DNA of 64,000 nucleotides from Gonatopus flavifemur (taxonomy: Eukaryota > Arthropoda > Insecta > Hymenoptera > Dryinidae): positions 27,776,001-27,840,000 of the forward strand of contig JAFFJZ010000003.1 of assembly GCA_018340375.1 (NCBI GenBank). The letters run 5' to 3'. Of this stretch, positions 25,201 to 40,200 are shown one piece after another. A program made the translations under genes and the position numbers. The notes beneath the pieces are model-generated. The model had not been told where the DNA came from. It ran no database searches and saw only the letters and a list, made by a program, of their open reading frames with translations. Position 1 is the stretch's first letter. Each line of letters opens with the position of its first letter.

Positions 25201-28200
25201 AAATAGCAAATTTCTACTTCCTTCTTTTGAGAGAATATATTGGTAAGGTTGTATACTCCTACTGGCATTGATACCGAATGGGATTGATACTGAATTCGTA
25301 AGTTCGAAAATAAAATCATTTTCACTGTATTTTGGCACTCGGTTTTAAAATGAATGGCTCAATTATATTGATCGATCAATTAAAACGTACATACGTCATG
25401 TTGCAAATAAATTTGTATTGCAATTTAATTAGCATAAATGAGGCAAGAGACCTGATTAGCTGAAGTTTGAGAAAGAAATTAGACTATAAATCTTGACTAC
25501 ATGTCTCTTTTTATATGATGAATCAACGAGAAAATATGAATTTTTGGAACAAACTAACATTCGTCAATTATTAATATGCAAATACGGAAAATGTGGATTC
25601 ACAAAGAATCATCCACATTAACTCATGAACCTCATCGTATGATATATGTTACAAAGTTGTATACGTTTGAAACTATAAAAAACAAAAATAATTATTATAC
25701 GAATTATAACAATTATCCGAATGGAAAAAAAAAACTTTAAAAATTATATGTAATTTATATATAATTATGTTGTGACGTATATATAAACTATACTGAACAA
25801 TGAATTCTATATTCGTACGATATAAGCTTTTTAAAAGGTGTCGTATGTGAGAAAATACAAAAAGAAATCCACTCGATACGGGTCGTACATTCGAACAAAA
25901 CTATAAAGTAGATTTACTATCGATACATTTAAACCCGGAATCCCACATTTGATGTACGATCGATGTGTTTACGAAACTAAAACATTCGAACCATGATTTG
26001 ATGGAAATAAATCTTTCTACACCATGTACGACATACATACACTCGCGCGCAAACAATTTCAAATTATTCAACCCTGCAGTTTTATTTATTTCTCTTTTAT
26101 TTACTCGCGTACGATGGAAGTAATCGTTATTGTGTAGTCACCAACGTAGTCTTTTCTATTTTTCCTTTCCCTGAACTATCGAACTGGGTGACTGCTGTCG
26201 TCGCCGCAATCTTAACTGCAGCGAAATCGATAGAGCGTTCGACCTTTTACTCGTTCGATGAGAATGACGAATGGGAAAACAAAAGAAAAAGAAAAGAAAA
26301 GAAAAAAAGAGAACTTTGGAAAATATTCGACACCGCTCTCTTTTCTTATTTCGTTTCTTTTTCCGTGCCTCTTAATTCTGTCGCCGAAACGAATCTGGCC
26401 GCACGTATACGCGATTCTTTACGGTCGCCAAAAGCCGGGACGACGCAGTTACTTTGATTCCCATCCGGATAATCGTCAAAGCTGGACGGGAGCCAACCAG
26501 TTTAAGCGTGCCCTGATAAAATCGGGATGATTTCGACGGGATTACGATACTACATGACGACGATAATTAATAAGACGTCAGTGATTTCATCAGACGCGAA
26601 TATTTGATGCAACCGAGATCCCAGTCGTCACGAATCCTGACACTCATAAAAAATTCATTTACACAATCTTAAATACAAAGTTTCCAACTCACATGCATTT
26701 TTCAAGCAAATGTAAATCATTCTTATGGAAAATTTATTACGGAGAATGTCATTTTGGTACAAAGGCATTGGGAATTCGAAGTAATCAGTCGTCTTTGTGC
26801 AAGACAAACTAATGAAGATAGGGGCTTGGCGTTGTGGGAAAACGATGTGATATATTACGTTCGTGTATATTAGAATGTACATGATGTTGACGAATTCCTC
26901 GGAGTATTGAGAAAGTTTTATATATTTTGAAAAAAAGCACTCAGAGAGAGACAGCAATTTTATTATGTTTGTTTTTGTAAATTTGTAGGAAGAGATTCTG
27001 AAATACATTCCTGGAAAAACAATGATGATATTTGGATAGCTGAAAATTAGTTATGGTGGCTATTTTTTAGCGATAGTAACAAACTTGATTGCTTTATCAA
27101 GTGAAATTTAGCTGTTGCAACAATATTTTTAGCTATCTGATTATCAAATACACAAAGTAGCTAACACAGCTAATTCATAGCTATCATAATTAATTATTTT
27201 GATAACTAAGAAGTAGCTAAAAGAGCTACTGACTCTGAGGAATACCGCTCATCACTGGCTTCATCTCAACTAAATTCTTCCGCTATCCAAATATCAAGTC
27301 ACAGCTACGAATTTTTGCAGTAGCGGCTAACAAAGTGAGCTAAAGAAGTCAATAGCTGCCACAGTGAAATCATTTTTTTCGTGAGTTTTATTTCAAGTAA
27401 AATAATGAATCTTCTTTCTAAGTTAATTCAAATCAAACGAAGTCTCAAACACTCTCTTTTCTGATTCAAAAATCAAATGAAGTGCAAATCGCTGAATCTA
27501 ATATTTTTTCACAGAGGATCGTCAAGAGACAGCCTTTTGCGCTTAAATCTAATTTAAACAAAAATATCAACCAAACTGTAAAAGAAGATTAGAAAAAAAG
27601 TGGAGATTTTTCTGATTCAATCGAATGGCAGAATCAATAATATACGGCATCGGAAACTTGAATGAATGGTGAATTGTAGGGAATTAAAAGCAACTTCTCT
27701 GCTGTGTATCGATTTTACATTACTTTATATCGATTCTTTCTACGAGTTCTACGATGCGAAAACTTTGCTGTCAAAGCGAACTCTTCGTCTCCGTACAGTA
27801 TTTGAAGGACATGCTTTTTAATGCATATATTCACCCTATACTTCTTTATTTTTAACTCTAACGGTTGATGTACAACAGACGATCATGACTGCGAGTCTTA
27901 ATATTTCGAATCATATTTTATTTGAAGTAAATATTTCATCAAAAATGTTTTTCTCAACGTTAGCTTTCATAAAAGTATTATAGATAAAACCGAAAAAATT
28001 ATTTTCTACAAATTGTATAAAGTATATGCATAAAAACGTCGACAATCAAATTTGGTTGACTTTGTTTTTCTCTGCAGACCCTAAAGAAGGTTAATAAACC
28101 TCTTTCAAAGTATTATGTAACGTCCGATACTGCCTACCCTATGAGGAAAAAATCCATGATAGAATACTGCGCATCCCTTCAAAGGGGTCGAGTAAATTAC

Positions 28201-31200
28201 ATTGCGTTCAAACCTATCCGTACAACTCTCTTGAAGTATTTTTACTATGCTTTGTATCTACAATTTTTTTTTTATTTCTGTTTTCAATAGATTTAAGATT
28301 TCAGGTATTTTCATTTCGAGATGATTGAATAAAGATATCAAACTATAAATTATCATAAAGTGGATCTGATATTTCTTAACGATCTTGGGCATGTTTTACA
28401 AGTACTTGAGTGAAAATTAGATATAGATAACCTTAGTGAGCTTATAAAAGATTTATAAAAGTCAAGTAAGCCAATTTATTGGGTGTAGATGTCCTAGTGA
28501 GGCATTCAACTACTCACAGCTCAATGAATTGATTCACGAATAAACCCATTCAAGGTGATTCAGCTGAAATTTACCTCAGGCAACTAACCGATCGATTCCG
28601 ATCTTTCTTATCGTACATACAAAAATGCCACTGTAACGAGGAACATTTCTTTTAAAGTTTGTACACGCGGTGCTCGAACCGCTATCCATGTCATATCCTC
28701 GTGGATTGCACGTAGATATCGTTGGAGATGGACGTAGAAGTTACATTTCTGCCTACCAAAGTTGTAGAAAATCTGTTTGAAGATAAATGATACATCCTGA
28801 TATCTCATCTAACTCATAAAAATTTCAACTCTCTATCTTGAACCGTTCAAAAGTTGAATAGATCGAACGGGTGGTTCCAAGATAACCTGCATATCATATC
28901 ACGTTAAAGCATCGAGAAGAATAAATTGAAAAGTACCACGAAAGAAACGGTTATGCGCGGAGTTAAGTAGGTCGGAAGTTTGAAAAAAAAATAAATAAGA
29001 ATCATTAAAATAAGAAACTTATATTCTCACATTACCACCTTGTTATCGTTATTATATTTCTTTTAACCAACATCGAGAAACTCGTCGTTAAAACTTTTTA
29101 ACGATATTCTTGTAAGTAAAAATCAGAGAATCATATTTACGTACGTGGGAGGTGATATTGGAGTTATATCGAAAGAAAAAAAGTTTGCGCATTTTCATGT
29201 TTGCGAAGAAATATTTTTTCCTTGCACATAACGATAACCGCATGATGGGAATTATTTTTTGTTTTGTGTTTGGTTCACAGGTGGAGGAGGCAAAGCCAGC
29301 GTCATGGAACGCGTTACGAACGTGTTTTGCGGCGGTGGTGGAGGTGGTGGAGTAGCGTACACGAATTTGCCAAATGCGAATAACGCGAACGCAACACCCG
29401 AGAAGCCAAGCAGGAGTGCGTCAACCCCAGTTACGGGAGCTCAAAACAAGGGTTTGAACAATGGTACCATTGCCAATAGAGTTAGAATATCAAGACCCAG
29501 TAGACCGAAGAATGTACCGCTCGCGAGTGGTGGTACCGGAGGCTACATACCACCAACCACCTGGGAACAATTGATGCAGGACGAGCATTTTCTTGGACGA
29601 TTCTTTATGTATTTCAATGCCTCCGAGAGGAGAATTCTAGCACAGGTATTTATTTTTATTGTTTAATTGAAAAATTCCTAAACTTCTTCCTATATCAAAT
29701 TGCAAACTTCACACTACATTTTTTCATCAGTGACAAGAGTTAGCGAAAGACTGAGCTTTTGTTTGAGAATTTTTACCATCTACTAACGTGAATTGATTCG
29801 CGTAACCACCAACCATTCGTGATGATATAATACAAAATAAAATAAGTTAATACCAGAGAATCGTGATTACTTATGGAATTCATTTATTACTGAAAGCGAT
29901 AAATTGATGAGATTTTTCATGTGACAAAACTGTTTCAGTCAAGATATCGTGGAGTCTGTTGATGGCGAAAACATTATTATTTCCTCATGGAAAAGATTCA
30001 TTTTTCTAATCATCTGCCTATATTTCATTCACAATATATTAATCTTATTACTTCGAATAATGATAGTCAGACTATTGATTGAAATCAAAGATGAACCAAT
30101 CAAAGATATACAACGTTTCGCTACAAACTCAAATATTTCGAATAGATAATCTCTATTTAAACACTTTAAAATATAATCGGAATATAATTCAAGGAAAACA
30201 GATGTATCTATTTTAAATATTTCAAAAATCATGAATTTCTATCTGATGGGATTGAACATACAAGGAATTGAATACTCTCAGGTTGCAGCTGTAAAGTTGT
30301 ATTAGAAAAAAGAACTAATAGAATCGGAATCATTATATTTTGCATGGGGAAAAAAATATCGTAGATGTTTGTTATCGCAGTATTTAGAAAATTTATTTTA
30401 TTCTTTATTTCGTTTCCGGAACCGAAAAATCTGATAGACGAGTATCTGGATTCGAAAAAAAGAACAGTATTTTTTTGTAATTTTCTTACCAAATGTGTGA
30501 GGATTTTGTTAATCTCTGAATTTGTTAATGGAGGGTTTTCAGTGGTTGAATTAGTATTCGTCTCAAGATGTGTAAACAAATTCTTTTCAGTAGATTTCCA
30601 AACAATCTTTGTTAAGGTGATACCAGCGGCGTAACAGCAGCCAAATCGTTTATAACAAACTACGGTCAAACACGTCATATTAATTAAAATATCGCTCTGT
30701 AAAGCACTTCTACTTGAATCAGAGAAGTACTGTACACAGCGATATTTTGATTAAAATGAGGCGTTTGGGAAGTCATTGAAATTCTTTGAGAATTCACGAA
30801 TATTACAGTTTTCTACGCAGTAAAAAATTTTGCGTCATTTTTACGCAGTATACATGATTGTGTAAAATATTCAACAGTTTTGTGAGTTCATTTGACATGA
30901 TTGTGTGTTAATTTAAAACAACTTTAACAAATTAATACACGAAAGTGTTGAATATTTTACACAAAAATGTTTATTATGGAAAAATGACGCAAAACTTTTT
31001 ACTATGTATTGATACTCATTTTGAAAAATTTTCAAAATCATACATAATTTGTATAGAATTCGATATAGTTTCCATAAAATTTATATATAATTATATATGG
31101 TTCTAAATCTCTGTTTATATGGGTGCTTTTGGCTATCAATGTTTATTTTGTTTCATGTCCGTTCTCCAAGTGCGGTCCTCAATACGATATCACTGACTCA

Positions 31201-34200
31201 TTTTTTTCAGTGTACTTTGTACATCTGAATCAGTAAAATTTACTAGCAATCAGTGCTAATTAGTAATGTTGATTCTTTTTTATACAAATTATAGCAACAT
31301 TTTATCGATATTTTATACAAATCTATGAAAAATAGATACTTTTTTTATGGAAAGAATTGGTTCTATTTCAGATCACGATACATCACGATAGATCACGATA
31401 GATCACGATAGATCACGATAGATCACGATAGATCACGATAGATTACGATACATCACGATAGAACACGATAGATCACGATAGATCACGATAGATCACGATA
31501 GATCACGATAGATCACGATAGATTACGATACATCACGATAGAACACGATAGATCACGATAGATTACGATAGACCACGATACATCACGATAGATCACGATA
31601 GACCACGATACATCACGATAGATCACGATAGATCACGATACATCACGATAGATCACGATACATCACGATAGATCACGATATATTACGATAGACCACGATA
31701 GATCACGATAGATTACGATAGATCACGATACATCACGATAGATCACGATAGATCACGATAGATTACGATACATCACGATAGAACACGATAGATCACGATA
31801 CCTCACGATACAAAACGATAGATCACGATAGATCACGATAGATCACGATAGATCACGATAGATTACGATAGACCACGATAGATCACGATAGATTACGATA
31901 CATCACGATAGAACACGATAGATCACGATAGATCACGATACATCACGATAGATCACGATACATCACGATAGATCACGATAGATCACGATAGATCACGATA
32001 GATCACGATAGATCACGATAGATTACGATACATCACGATAGAACACGATAGATCACGATACATCACGATAGAACACGATAGATCACGATAGATCACGATA
32101 GATCACGATAGATCACGATAGATCACGATAGATTACGATACATCACGATAGAACACGATAGATCACGATAGATTACGATAGACCACGATACATCACGATA
32201 GATCACGATAGACCACGATACATCACGATAGATCACGATAGATCACGATACATCACGATAGATCACGATACATCACGATAGATCACGATATATTACGATA
32301 GACCACGATAGATCACGATAGATTACGATAGATCACGATACATCACGATAGATCACGATAGATCACGATAGATTACGATACATCACGATAGAACACGATA
32401 GATCACGATAGATCACGATACATCACGATAGATCACGATACATCACGATAGATCACGATAGATCACGATAGATCACGATAGATCACGATAGATCACGATA
32501 GATTACGATACATCACGATAGAACACGATAGATCACGATAGATCACGATAGATCACGATAGATCACGATAGATCACGATAGATTACGATACATCACGATA
32601 GAACACGATAGATCACGATAGATTACGATAGACCACGATACATCACGATAGATCACGATAGACCACGATACATCACGATAGATCACGATAGATCACGATA
32701 CATCACGATAGATCACGATACATCACGATAGATCACGATATATTACGATAGACCACGATAGATCACGATAGATTACGATAGATCACGATACATCACGATA
32801 GATCACGATAGATCACGATAGATTACGATACATCACGATAGAACACGATAGATCACGATAGATCACGATACATCACGATAGATCACGATAGATCACGATA
32901 GATCACGATAGATCACGATAGATCACGATAGATCACGATAGATCACGATAGATTACGATACATCACGATAGAACACGATAGATCACGATAGATCACGATA
33001 GATCACGATAGATCACGATAGATCACGATAGATCACGATAGATCACGATAGATCACGATAGATCACGATAGATCACGATACATCAGAAAATATTTTCCTC
33101 CCGCTGTGACACATTCGTTTGGAATTCAGCACTTCCTCCTCTAAAAAAAGGTCAGAAAACATCAACTTTCCGTGCAGGTGTGGGAAAAATTATCTTATCT
33201 TTCGTTGCATTTATCTCAGACGCCTCGAACTCTCTTAGAGATGATTCATTATTTTTGTCGTTCCACGCGAAGAAAAAAAACACGTTAAGAAATATCATAT
33301 TTTATAGAAATCCAGCCATGCTTTTGTTCGAGTCAAATTATTCACGTGAACAAATCTCCAAGGGTAGTATACTTCTTTGGAAAAGTTCAAGCAAGTATGA
33401 TATACCTGCAGAGGTTGGTTCATGTAAATAATTCGACTCGGCCAAGAGAAACGCTCAATTTTTATAAAATATGGTAGTTTTCAGTACACTTTTTTCTCCG
33501 TATGAAGTAGATTTCTAGTTCACGAGGTCCAGAGGTTGAAACAAAGTATTTTACAAAACAAATATTTATATCTCTGTGTTAAGAAGAATAACTAGCATAA
33601 TCGTTTGACTATTAAATACCTTTTTTGTAAGACGGTACATGAATTTTCATGAATTATTCATTTGATTCTCCTTTATATAAACACCGTTTTTACGTTATTT
33701 CTCCATTGTAAAATTAGAAACATTTCATTTTAAACGGGATCATTTAATTTGACGTTCTCATTAAACGAACAATAAGTTAGAGTGACATGTTGTTAAGTAT
33801 ATGATCTATTCATCATTCCGCAAAACACTTACATGACAATCCAAGTATTTTATGAGATGATAAATAAACATTACCGCACGAAATGTTTCACAAACTAAAT
33901 TCCACGGAGGTCTCAAAGTGTCTTTACAAATCTCAAATGATTTCTTATTGAACCGCTTGATCTAAATTGACCGGAAAATTTAAACACGTTTGCACGATAT
34001 CGCGCACAGTTCAGAATAATTTCTGTCGAATAAGATCGAAATGAATTGATACAAAAGGTAGATCGATTTGCTATTTAAACGATTTAATATTCACTGAGAA
34101 AAAAGATTATTATAGTCTTTACGGTGAAAGAATTTTCGATTTTCATTCGCTCAAAATACTCTCAATCGTAAAAGCATATACTCAATTGAAGAAGAAAAAA

Positions 34201-37200
34201 GAGTGAAATGATTTTTATGATTGAGAGGGATTTTCCTCACCATTTCCAGATTACTTTTTTTTTTGGTTTCCGTAGTCTGTCAGGTCGAGCGATTATCATC
34301 CCAATGAGGAGAATTAGTCATATTTGAGTGTCACTCGATGTCACTTGGACCAATATTTTCTCATTAGGATATAACTATTCAATGTTTTAGTATGAGTGTA
34401 TTGCGATTGTGGATATTCAAAACAAATTTTTAGATGATTTTTAAATATCCTATCTGTATTTATACAATGTTTTATGATCCCCTAACAACACACCCACCGA
34501 TGTCTTTGTTGCCTCCACGTAGACTCCGTAAGAAACCAGACCTTATCCGCGTGGAAGACACGGAGATAACGGTGGGTGTGCTGTTAAAGACATTTATAGG
34601 GGTGTCTTATTTTCGAATCAGTTATGATTGTTGGTTTTTTTTACATGTATATCAGAAATTTATTTAGTAATGAGACGTGTTGATTACTTATATTTTTTGC
34701 AATCACGTATAGTAAGAAAAAATTGACATATCAAGGGTTTTATTGATCATCCCAATTGATACTGCTACACAATTGCTACAGTTCATGATTTTTTTTATGC
34801 TACAAAACCAATTAACGTCCCAACAAACATTTTAAACACTCCTCATGCTCTCTGAAAGCTCTGAAAATTAATTTCAATATAACATTGAAATATCCTGGTA
34901 AAGGTATTGAAGAGATTTCCAAAACCGACGGATTGAAAAACCTTCGTGATATTTTTCAGAACACGTCATGATCTTTGGATGTCTTGAACTTTAAAATGAA
35001 AAACGTCATATGAACTCATGTACTAATTCAAGGAACCTCGTCTTATTTCCATGCACAGCGACCGGTAAAAATATCCTTTACGTGCGCTAAAATAAATTTT
35101 CAGTCGGAATAACAATAGAAACTTCTATTTATAATTTCATGTCGTGTAGAAGACATGCAAGAGACAAGATGAATTATCAAGGAGACTTGACGAATATATA
35201 TAAACCTTCATAAACAGCTTTTATTTTGCTACTAGCCTTCAGGTCCTTACTTGAGAGAATGATTTCATACCAGAGGAAATCACCTCTCTCCACAACATGA
35301 ATGCAATATTAAATAAAAATCGTTGAGAAAGGTTTTTAAACAATTTATAATATCGCGGATTTTTGATACTTGAAATAATATGTTTTAATTGCAAAAAGAA
35401 TACCCATTTCCCCACATATTCGGACCATAAATGACAGACATAAATCTCAAAAATAGAATTCCAATGAAAACATTCAAGATCTTAGAGAAGATGTAACTAA
35501 TAACAAACTGGCCTGGTTAAGATCAAACTAGAAGAACCACGTGGGTCCATTTAGGATTCGCCTACGCCGAGTAAACTATTTCTCTGTCGCAAATAAATTG
35601 CTCAAATGAGCCGGTGACAATCAAAGAGGTGCACGTTGGATTTAAACCGACATGGACACATGCCACTTCCAACCTGCTCACCTTTTTATTTCCATAATTT
35701 CTCGCACCGATGTATTGTTGATTTACGAAATTAGATACTTAAATCCATGACACACATCACTTTTATTCACACTGACTCGAATAAAATGAGATGAGTTATC
35801 TTGTGGAAGAAACAGTGACTTGTTTATATAAATAAAACGTTATTCGGAACATAGAAGAATTTCACCCTTGTACTTGTGAAAAGATCTTAGAATTCGTTAT
35901 ATTTGAATTGAACGAAAACAAGACACGTTTTAATTTAATAAGATTTAATCATCATATTCTACTCAAAATATATGAAATTACACATACCTTTCAAGACTAT
36001 GATAATGTTGGAATGTTTGCACCGAGAGTTGATCTTCATTACGTCGTAATATATCTGTTCTTCAGGTATGTACGAGATGGAGGGACGTCCTTTACGCGAG
36101 ACCTCGACTTTGGACGGGGTTGGTACCCGTCGTGAGATGCCGCGAAGCTCGTGTTATGCCTTCCAATTTGCTCTCGCGTCTCTACGCTTCTTTAGTCAAA
36201 AGAGGTTTTCATTCTCTTGTCCTTTTGGGAGCCTGCGACGCGGATATATCAGACCTGACTGATGGATTCCCTCTCGCGCAACGATATATTCATTCCTTAT
36301 CTTTGAGATGCTGTGCCATCACGGACAGAGGTCTTGAAGCTCTCTTAGACCACTTACAGGTAATTCACTGAAAATATATTGAACAAATATCGAATTGAAA
36401 GAAAGAGTTGCCATCAGAGATAATATGATCAAACTTTCACATATTGCAGTGAATTTTTGTACAGTTTTATGGTACTGAGAATTTGTCATCCCTCTGCTCA
36501 AAGTTTCCGATCAAAAATGATGAAAATTCATTCAATGTTTTTATTCTTTTGTTCACTTTGAAGCACATTTATACTTGAATTTGTGAAATTATCTGTTCAT
36601 ATGGATTTAGAAATCATATTAACATGCATCTTTGAGGCGAAAACAAAAATCGATTATCCAATTCCTTGGTCTTTTGATCGAAAAACTGTTAAACTCGTCA
36701 GGTTATTTTTCTGTAACACAGTGGCCGCTCACTGAATGCCCCTCTCTCTCTCTCTTTCCGTTCAACGTTCTTTGAGTTTTTAAACGAAAGAGAAAAGATC
36801 AAAGGAAATTAATCGAGCGGCTACCCTACTGGGTTTTCGTAAATAAAAAAAAATATACTCCTTTTATTCTCCGAGCCTTTAAACGTTGATAGTTTCGGAT
36901 AATTCAAATCTGACATCGAGTGAAGTTCACTATTCACAGTTACTTTTCATTTTTCAGCATGTTTGGTTCATGTTAAGGGGACACCAGTGCCGTGGGATTA
37001 GATACTTTTCTTGCAGAGAAATTTAGCTATTCTCACAGCATTGATAATATCTCCTTGATGATGAAAGTACTTGAACATAAAAAATTCTTTTTAAAAAAAT
37101 ACCCAGTTTATTATCTTTCGGAAATTGATTGACTACTGAACAGTGAACTTTCATTGACTCAGATTACGAAGGGAGCTAGTATGAATTCATCAAAAAAATA

Positions 37201-40200
37201 CCTATTATGAAAATCAGTTTGTTCAAATGCCAAAGGTTTTCTCTTATATTTTTTTAGCACGTGAAAAGAGTATAAATATATTCCATTCATTGTGCGTGAT
37301 TGAATTTCAGGCTTGAATTATGGATTCTCGTCTTACAAATATTTCATACGTATCCATGTTATATACCGAGTTTTAGAATTTTTAATTCATATCTCATACA
37401 ATATATACATAGAAAAAAAACAAAAAAATAAGTTTATTTCACAATGAAAAGAATCTCAACGCCTTTCGTAACTAAATTGAAAAAAAAAAAATCAATCCAT
37501 ATCATTTTTTTGCCTAAATCGACGATTCATTTTCTCAACAAAATTGTAAGATTCTACAAATTTAACCTCGACTGAGTGGTCTTTGAATAATGTTCTTCTA
37601 TGTTCTATTTCTTGCATAAATTGGCTTCTACAGTCATCTGCAGATTAATGTTCAGGAAAGCGAAGAGACAAGACAAAAGTACAATGAATGGAAGATATTA
37701 TCCCTCAGTATTTTACCTCTTCCTCTATCGAAATCAACTGAATACGCATTCCAATAAATTGAATGTGGTGAACTGCAACAGATACATATAAATTCACCCA
37801 GCCATATATCGAGTTTCGTTGCTCTCAACATTATGTAAAAGATTATCCACGTATTACAGCCCGTCGCTTGTTACTTCAATATATTTTCCTTGGTACGATA
37901 AGGAACAAAGCAATGAATAACGTACCGCAATGAATGAATTCTCTCTACTTCAAACGCATATTAAACTTTGTAATATCCTGAAATACAATCGACCATACTA
38001 TTTCGGATCAAAAAGTATGATTTATGATTATAAGACAAATCGACTCATTTTGTTATTTATTAGTTTATTGATAATTCAGTTTCTTGGTTTCCCATTCCCT
38101 CGCTTCTCCATTGATTACTTGAAATCCATTAATTCCTATGAGAGGAATAAAACATTTGATATCGTTTTATTGAAAATTTACCCTCGGTTTGTGTATCGAA
38201 AGAGATACAACGTGAAAATGAGAAAGTAGTTTCCAATTGAATTAATTCCTCGCTAACAAAAAACGAATTGAAATGTTCTTGATTGCACAAACGTATGTGA
38301 TTCCTTTGTTTTTTTATTCAGGCTTTGTTCGAGCTTGAACTGGCTGGTTGTAATGAAATTACAGAAGCTGGCTTATGGGTCTGTCTGACACCCAGAATAG
38401 TGTCCCTCTCATTGTCGGATTGCATCAATGTGGCAGACGAGGCAGTTGGTGCTGTTGCTCAATTATTACCAAGCCTTTACGAGTTCTCCCTACAGGCTTA
38501 TCATGTGACTGACGCGGCGCTTGGTTACTTTAGCGCTAAGCAAAGTAGCGCGCTTAGTATTTTGAGACTTCAGTCTTGTTGGGAATTAACCAATCATGGA
38601 GTAGTCAATATTGGTGAGCTATATTTCAATAATCCAGCCATTTTTATAATTAAATCATTGATTTCATGTTATTATTAGGAATAGATCTGTAAACACGGTA
38701 TCTATTCTTTTTTATAATATATTCAAAATATATAAAATAGTTTCTGTTGATTTCTACAAAATATTGATAAAATTTTTATATATTCATTATATATAAAAAA
38801 GAATGAACATTGTTTTTATTATTCATTCCAATGTTGTGTACAAAAATTTGTGAAAATTTTTTGTTTCGCCATTTGAAGTCTAATGTACACAGAAAAAGAG
38901 GAATACTTACGGTAACTAATCAGTAGGCAAAATAAACACCAATACCAAACCCTCAGTTGGATCAACTGACTAATTGCTATGACTATCCTTTTTTTCCGTG
39001 TACGATAGGATATAAAATATTTAATATTAATTATTCTATATCCTAGGATTTAGAAAGTAATTTTATGTCATTTAAACGAAATCAGTTATTCCTTGGTTAA
39101 ACTTTGAATATTAATCCTAATCAGCTCAGTACTTGTTTTAAGCTTAATCCACGCCTGATGATGGATTAAGTTATACGTGTTAATCTTGGTCTCTAAATCC
39201 GCATTAGTAATTACAATGAAGTCATTTCTTCATCTAAGAACGCCTATTCCTCGTGTACATTAAAGATCAGTGATTGTTGAGAACTCAATCAAGAAATGAA
39301 ATCAGATACAAATACACGAAGAATTAAATTTAGAATTAAAAAGAAAAACTTGGCTTTATTTAGCTTTGAAACTGTCAGCAACAGTTGAATCTCAACAGCG
39401 GTTTGAGGACAATGACCTGTGCCTGTTATTTATACATCATTCTTTTCTTTCCGCGTCAACCTGATAATGCAATTGATTTAGAGAGATCAATGGTTCGCGA
39501 AATTATCCATCTGTTCGAATAACGAATTGGTAGGAAATGATTTTGAAAACTTGAAGATTTTCAAATCGTTGTTCACACTGATTATTTATCTTACTATAAT
39601 TTTAGAAAATATATAGTTTTATCCTCACATTGTAAGAAAGAAACGACAATAAGCATGACAGTAAGTTGACACCCTTTGACTTATCAATCAAGGACTGAAC
39701 TTCGTTGGAATCGACTTCCTATGACTCCAAGAATGGTATAAGATACCTAGAAATCCCAATAATCATCCTCCCCTGACAAATAGTTTCCACGTTAATTAGA
39801 AACCTCGATACGTCAAGTACTGAGAACTGAACTGATTCGATCATGAGAATAAATCAAATCCACGACAAATAAGATTGAACTAAAACAGCATGCAACGATG
39901 AACGATAATAGAATAAATCTTGTTATTTCGATCGGTACATTCGTGTAGATATTTTTCATCGATATAATGGTAAGGATGGTGTTTTATTTCATTTCCGACT
40001 TCTAATTTATGTTTTGTATTGTTTGTTTGTAGTACATTCCCTGCCGAATTTGACTGTACTATCACTCTCTGGATGTAGTAAAGTGACTGATGATGGCGTT
40101 GAATTAATAGCAGAAAACTTGCCAAGACTTCGGTCGTTAGATTTGAGTTGGTGTTCGAGAATCACAGATGCGGCTGTAGAATATATCGCTTGTGATTTGA

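Larger units (their letters stand above)
22388..29280 (+). other. FBXL16 intron 1 (6.9 kb)
   Basis: Bounded by donor GTACGT and acceptor TTTGGTTCACAG. It holds a TA-flanked MITE (22540-22734), a hAT-like relic (23333-23455), CpG-richer patches near 24,600-24,750 and 26,100-26,560, and a degenerate repeat at 27,030-27,370. No other coding exon recognised. The CpG patches could be internal promoters. Confidence 0.8.
29646..36065 (+). other. FBXL16 intron 2 (6.4 kb)
   Basis: Donor GTATTT follows codon 154 and the acceptor is CTTCAG before 36066. The intron holds two MITE-like elements (30616-30770, 30814-31008), the 10-bp satellite array (31371-33080) and a GC-rich hairpin (34479-34602). A 149-codon - strand frame at 30229-30678 overlaps the first MITE and has no recognisable domain. 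Confidence 0.85.
38614..40032 (+). other. FBXL16 intron 4 (1.4 kb)
   Basis: Starts GTGAGC and ends GTTTGTAG. It splits the Val codon of the conserved ...[12 protein letters not shown] segment. It contains the two short inverted-repeat elements at 38704 and 38885. Confidence 0.9.

Noticed and set aside
28650..28700. GGTGCTCGAACCGC resembles an inverted tRNA B-box.
   Set aside because: No acceptor stem or A-box could be fitted around it.
29281..29300. GGGGKAS at the FBXL16 exon 1/2 junction looks like a P-loop.
   Set aside because: It lies in a low-complexity N-terminal region, there is no Walker B or nucleotide-binding fold, and the protein family has none.
30229..30678. 149-codon - strand frame.
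   Set aside because: It overlaps a repeat element within an FBXL16 intron and shows no known domain.
31371..33080. Regular repeats considered as a CRISPR array.
   Set aside because: Units are directly tandem with no unique spacers, and the host is a eukaryote.
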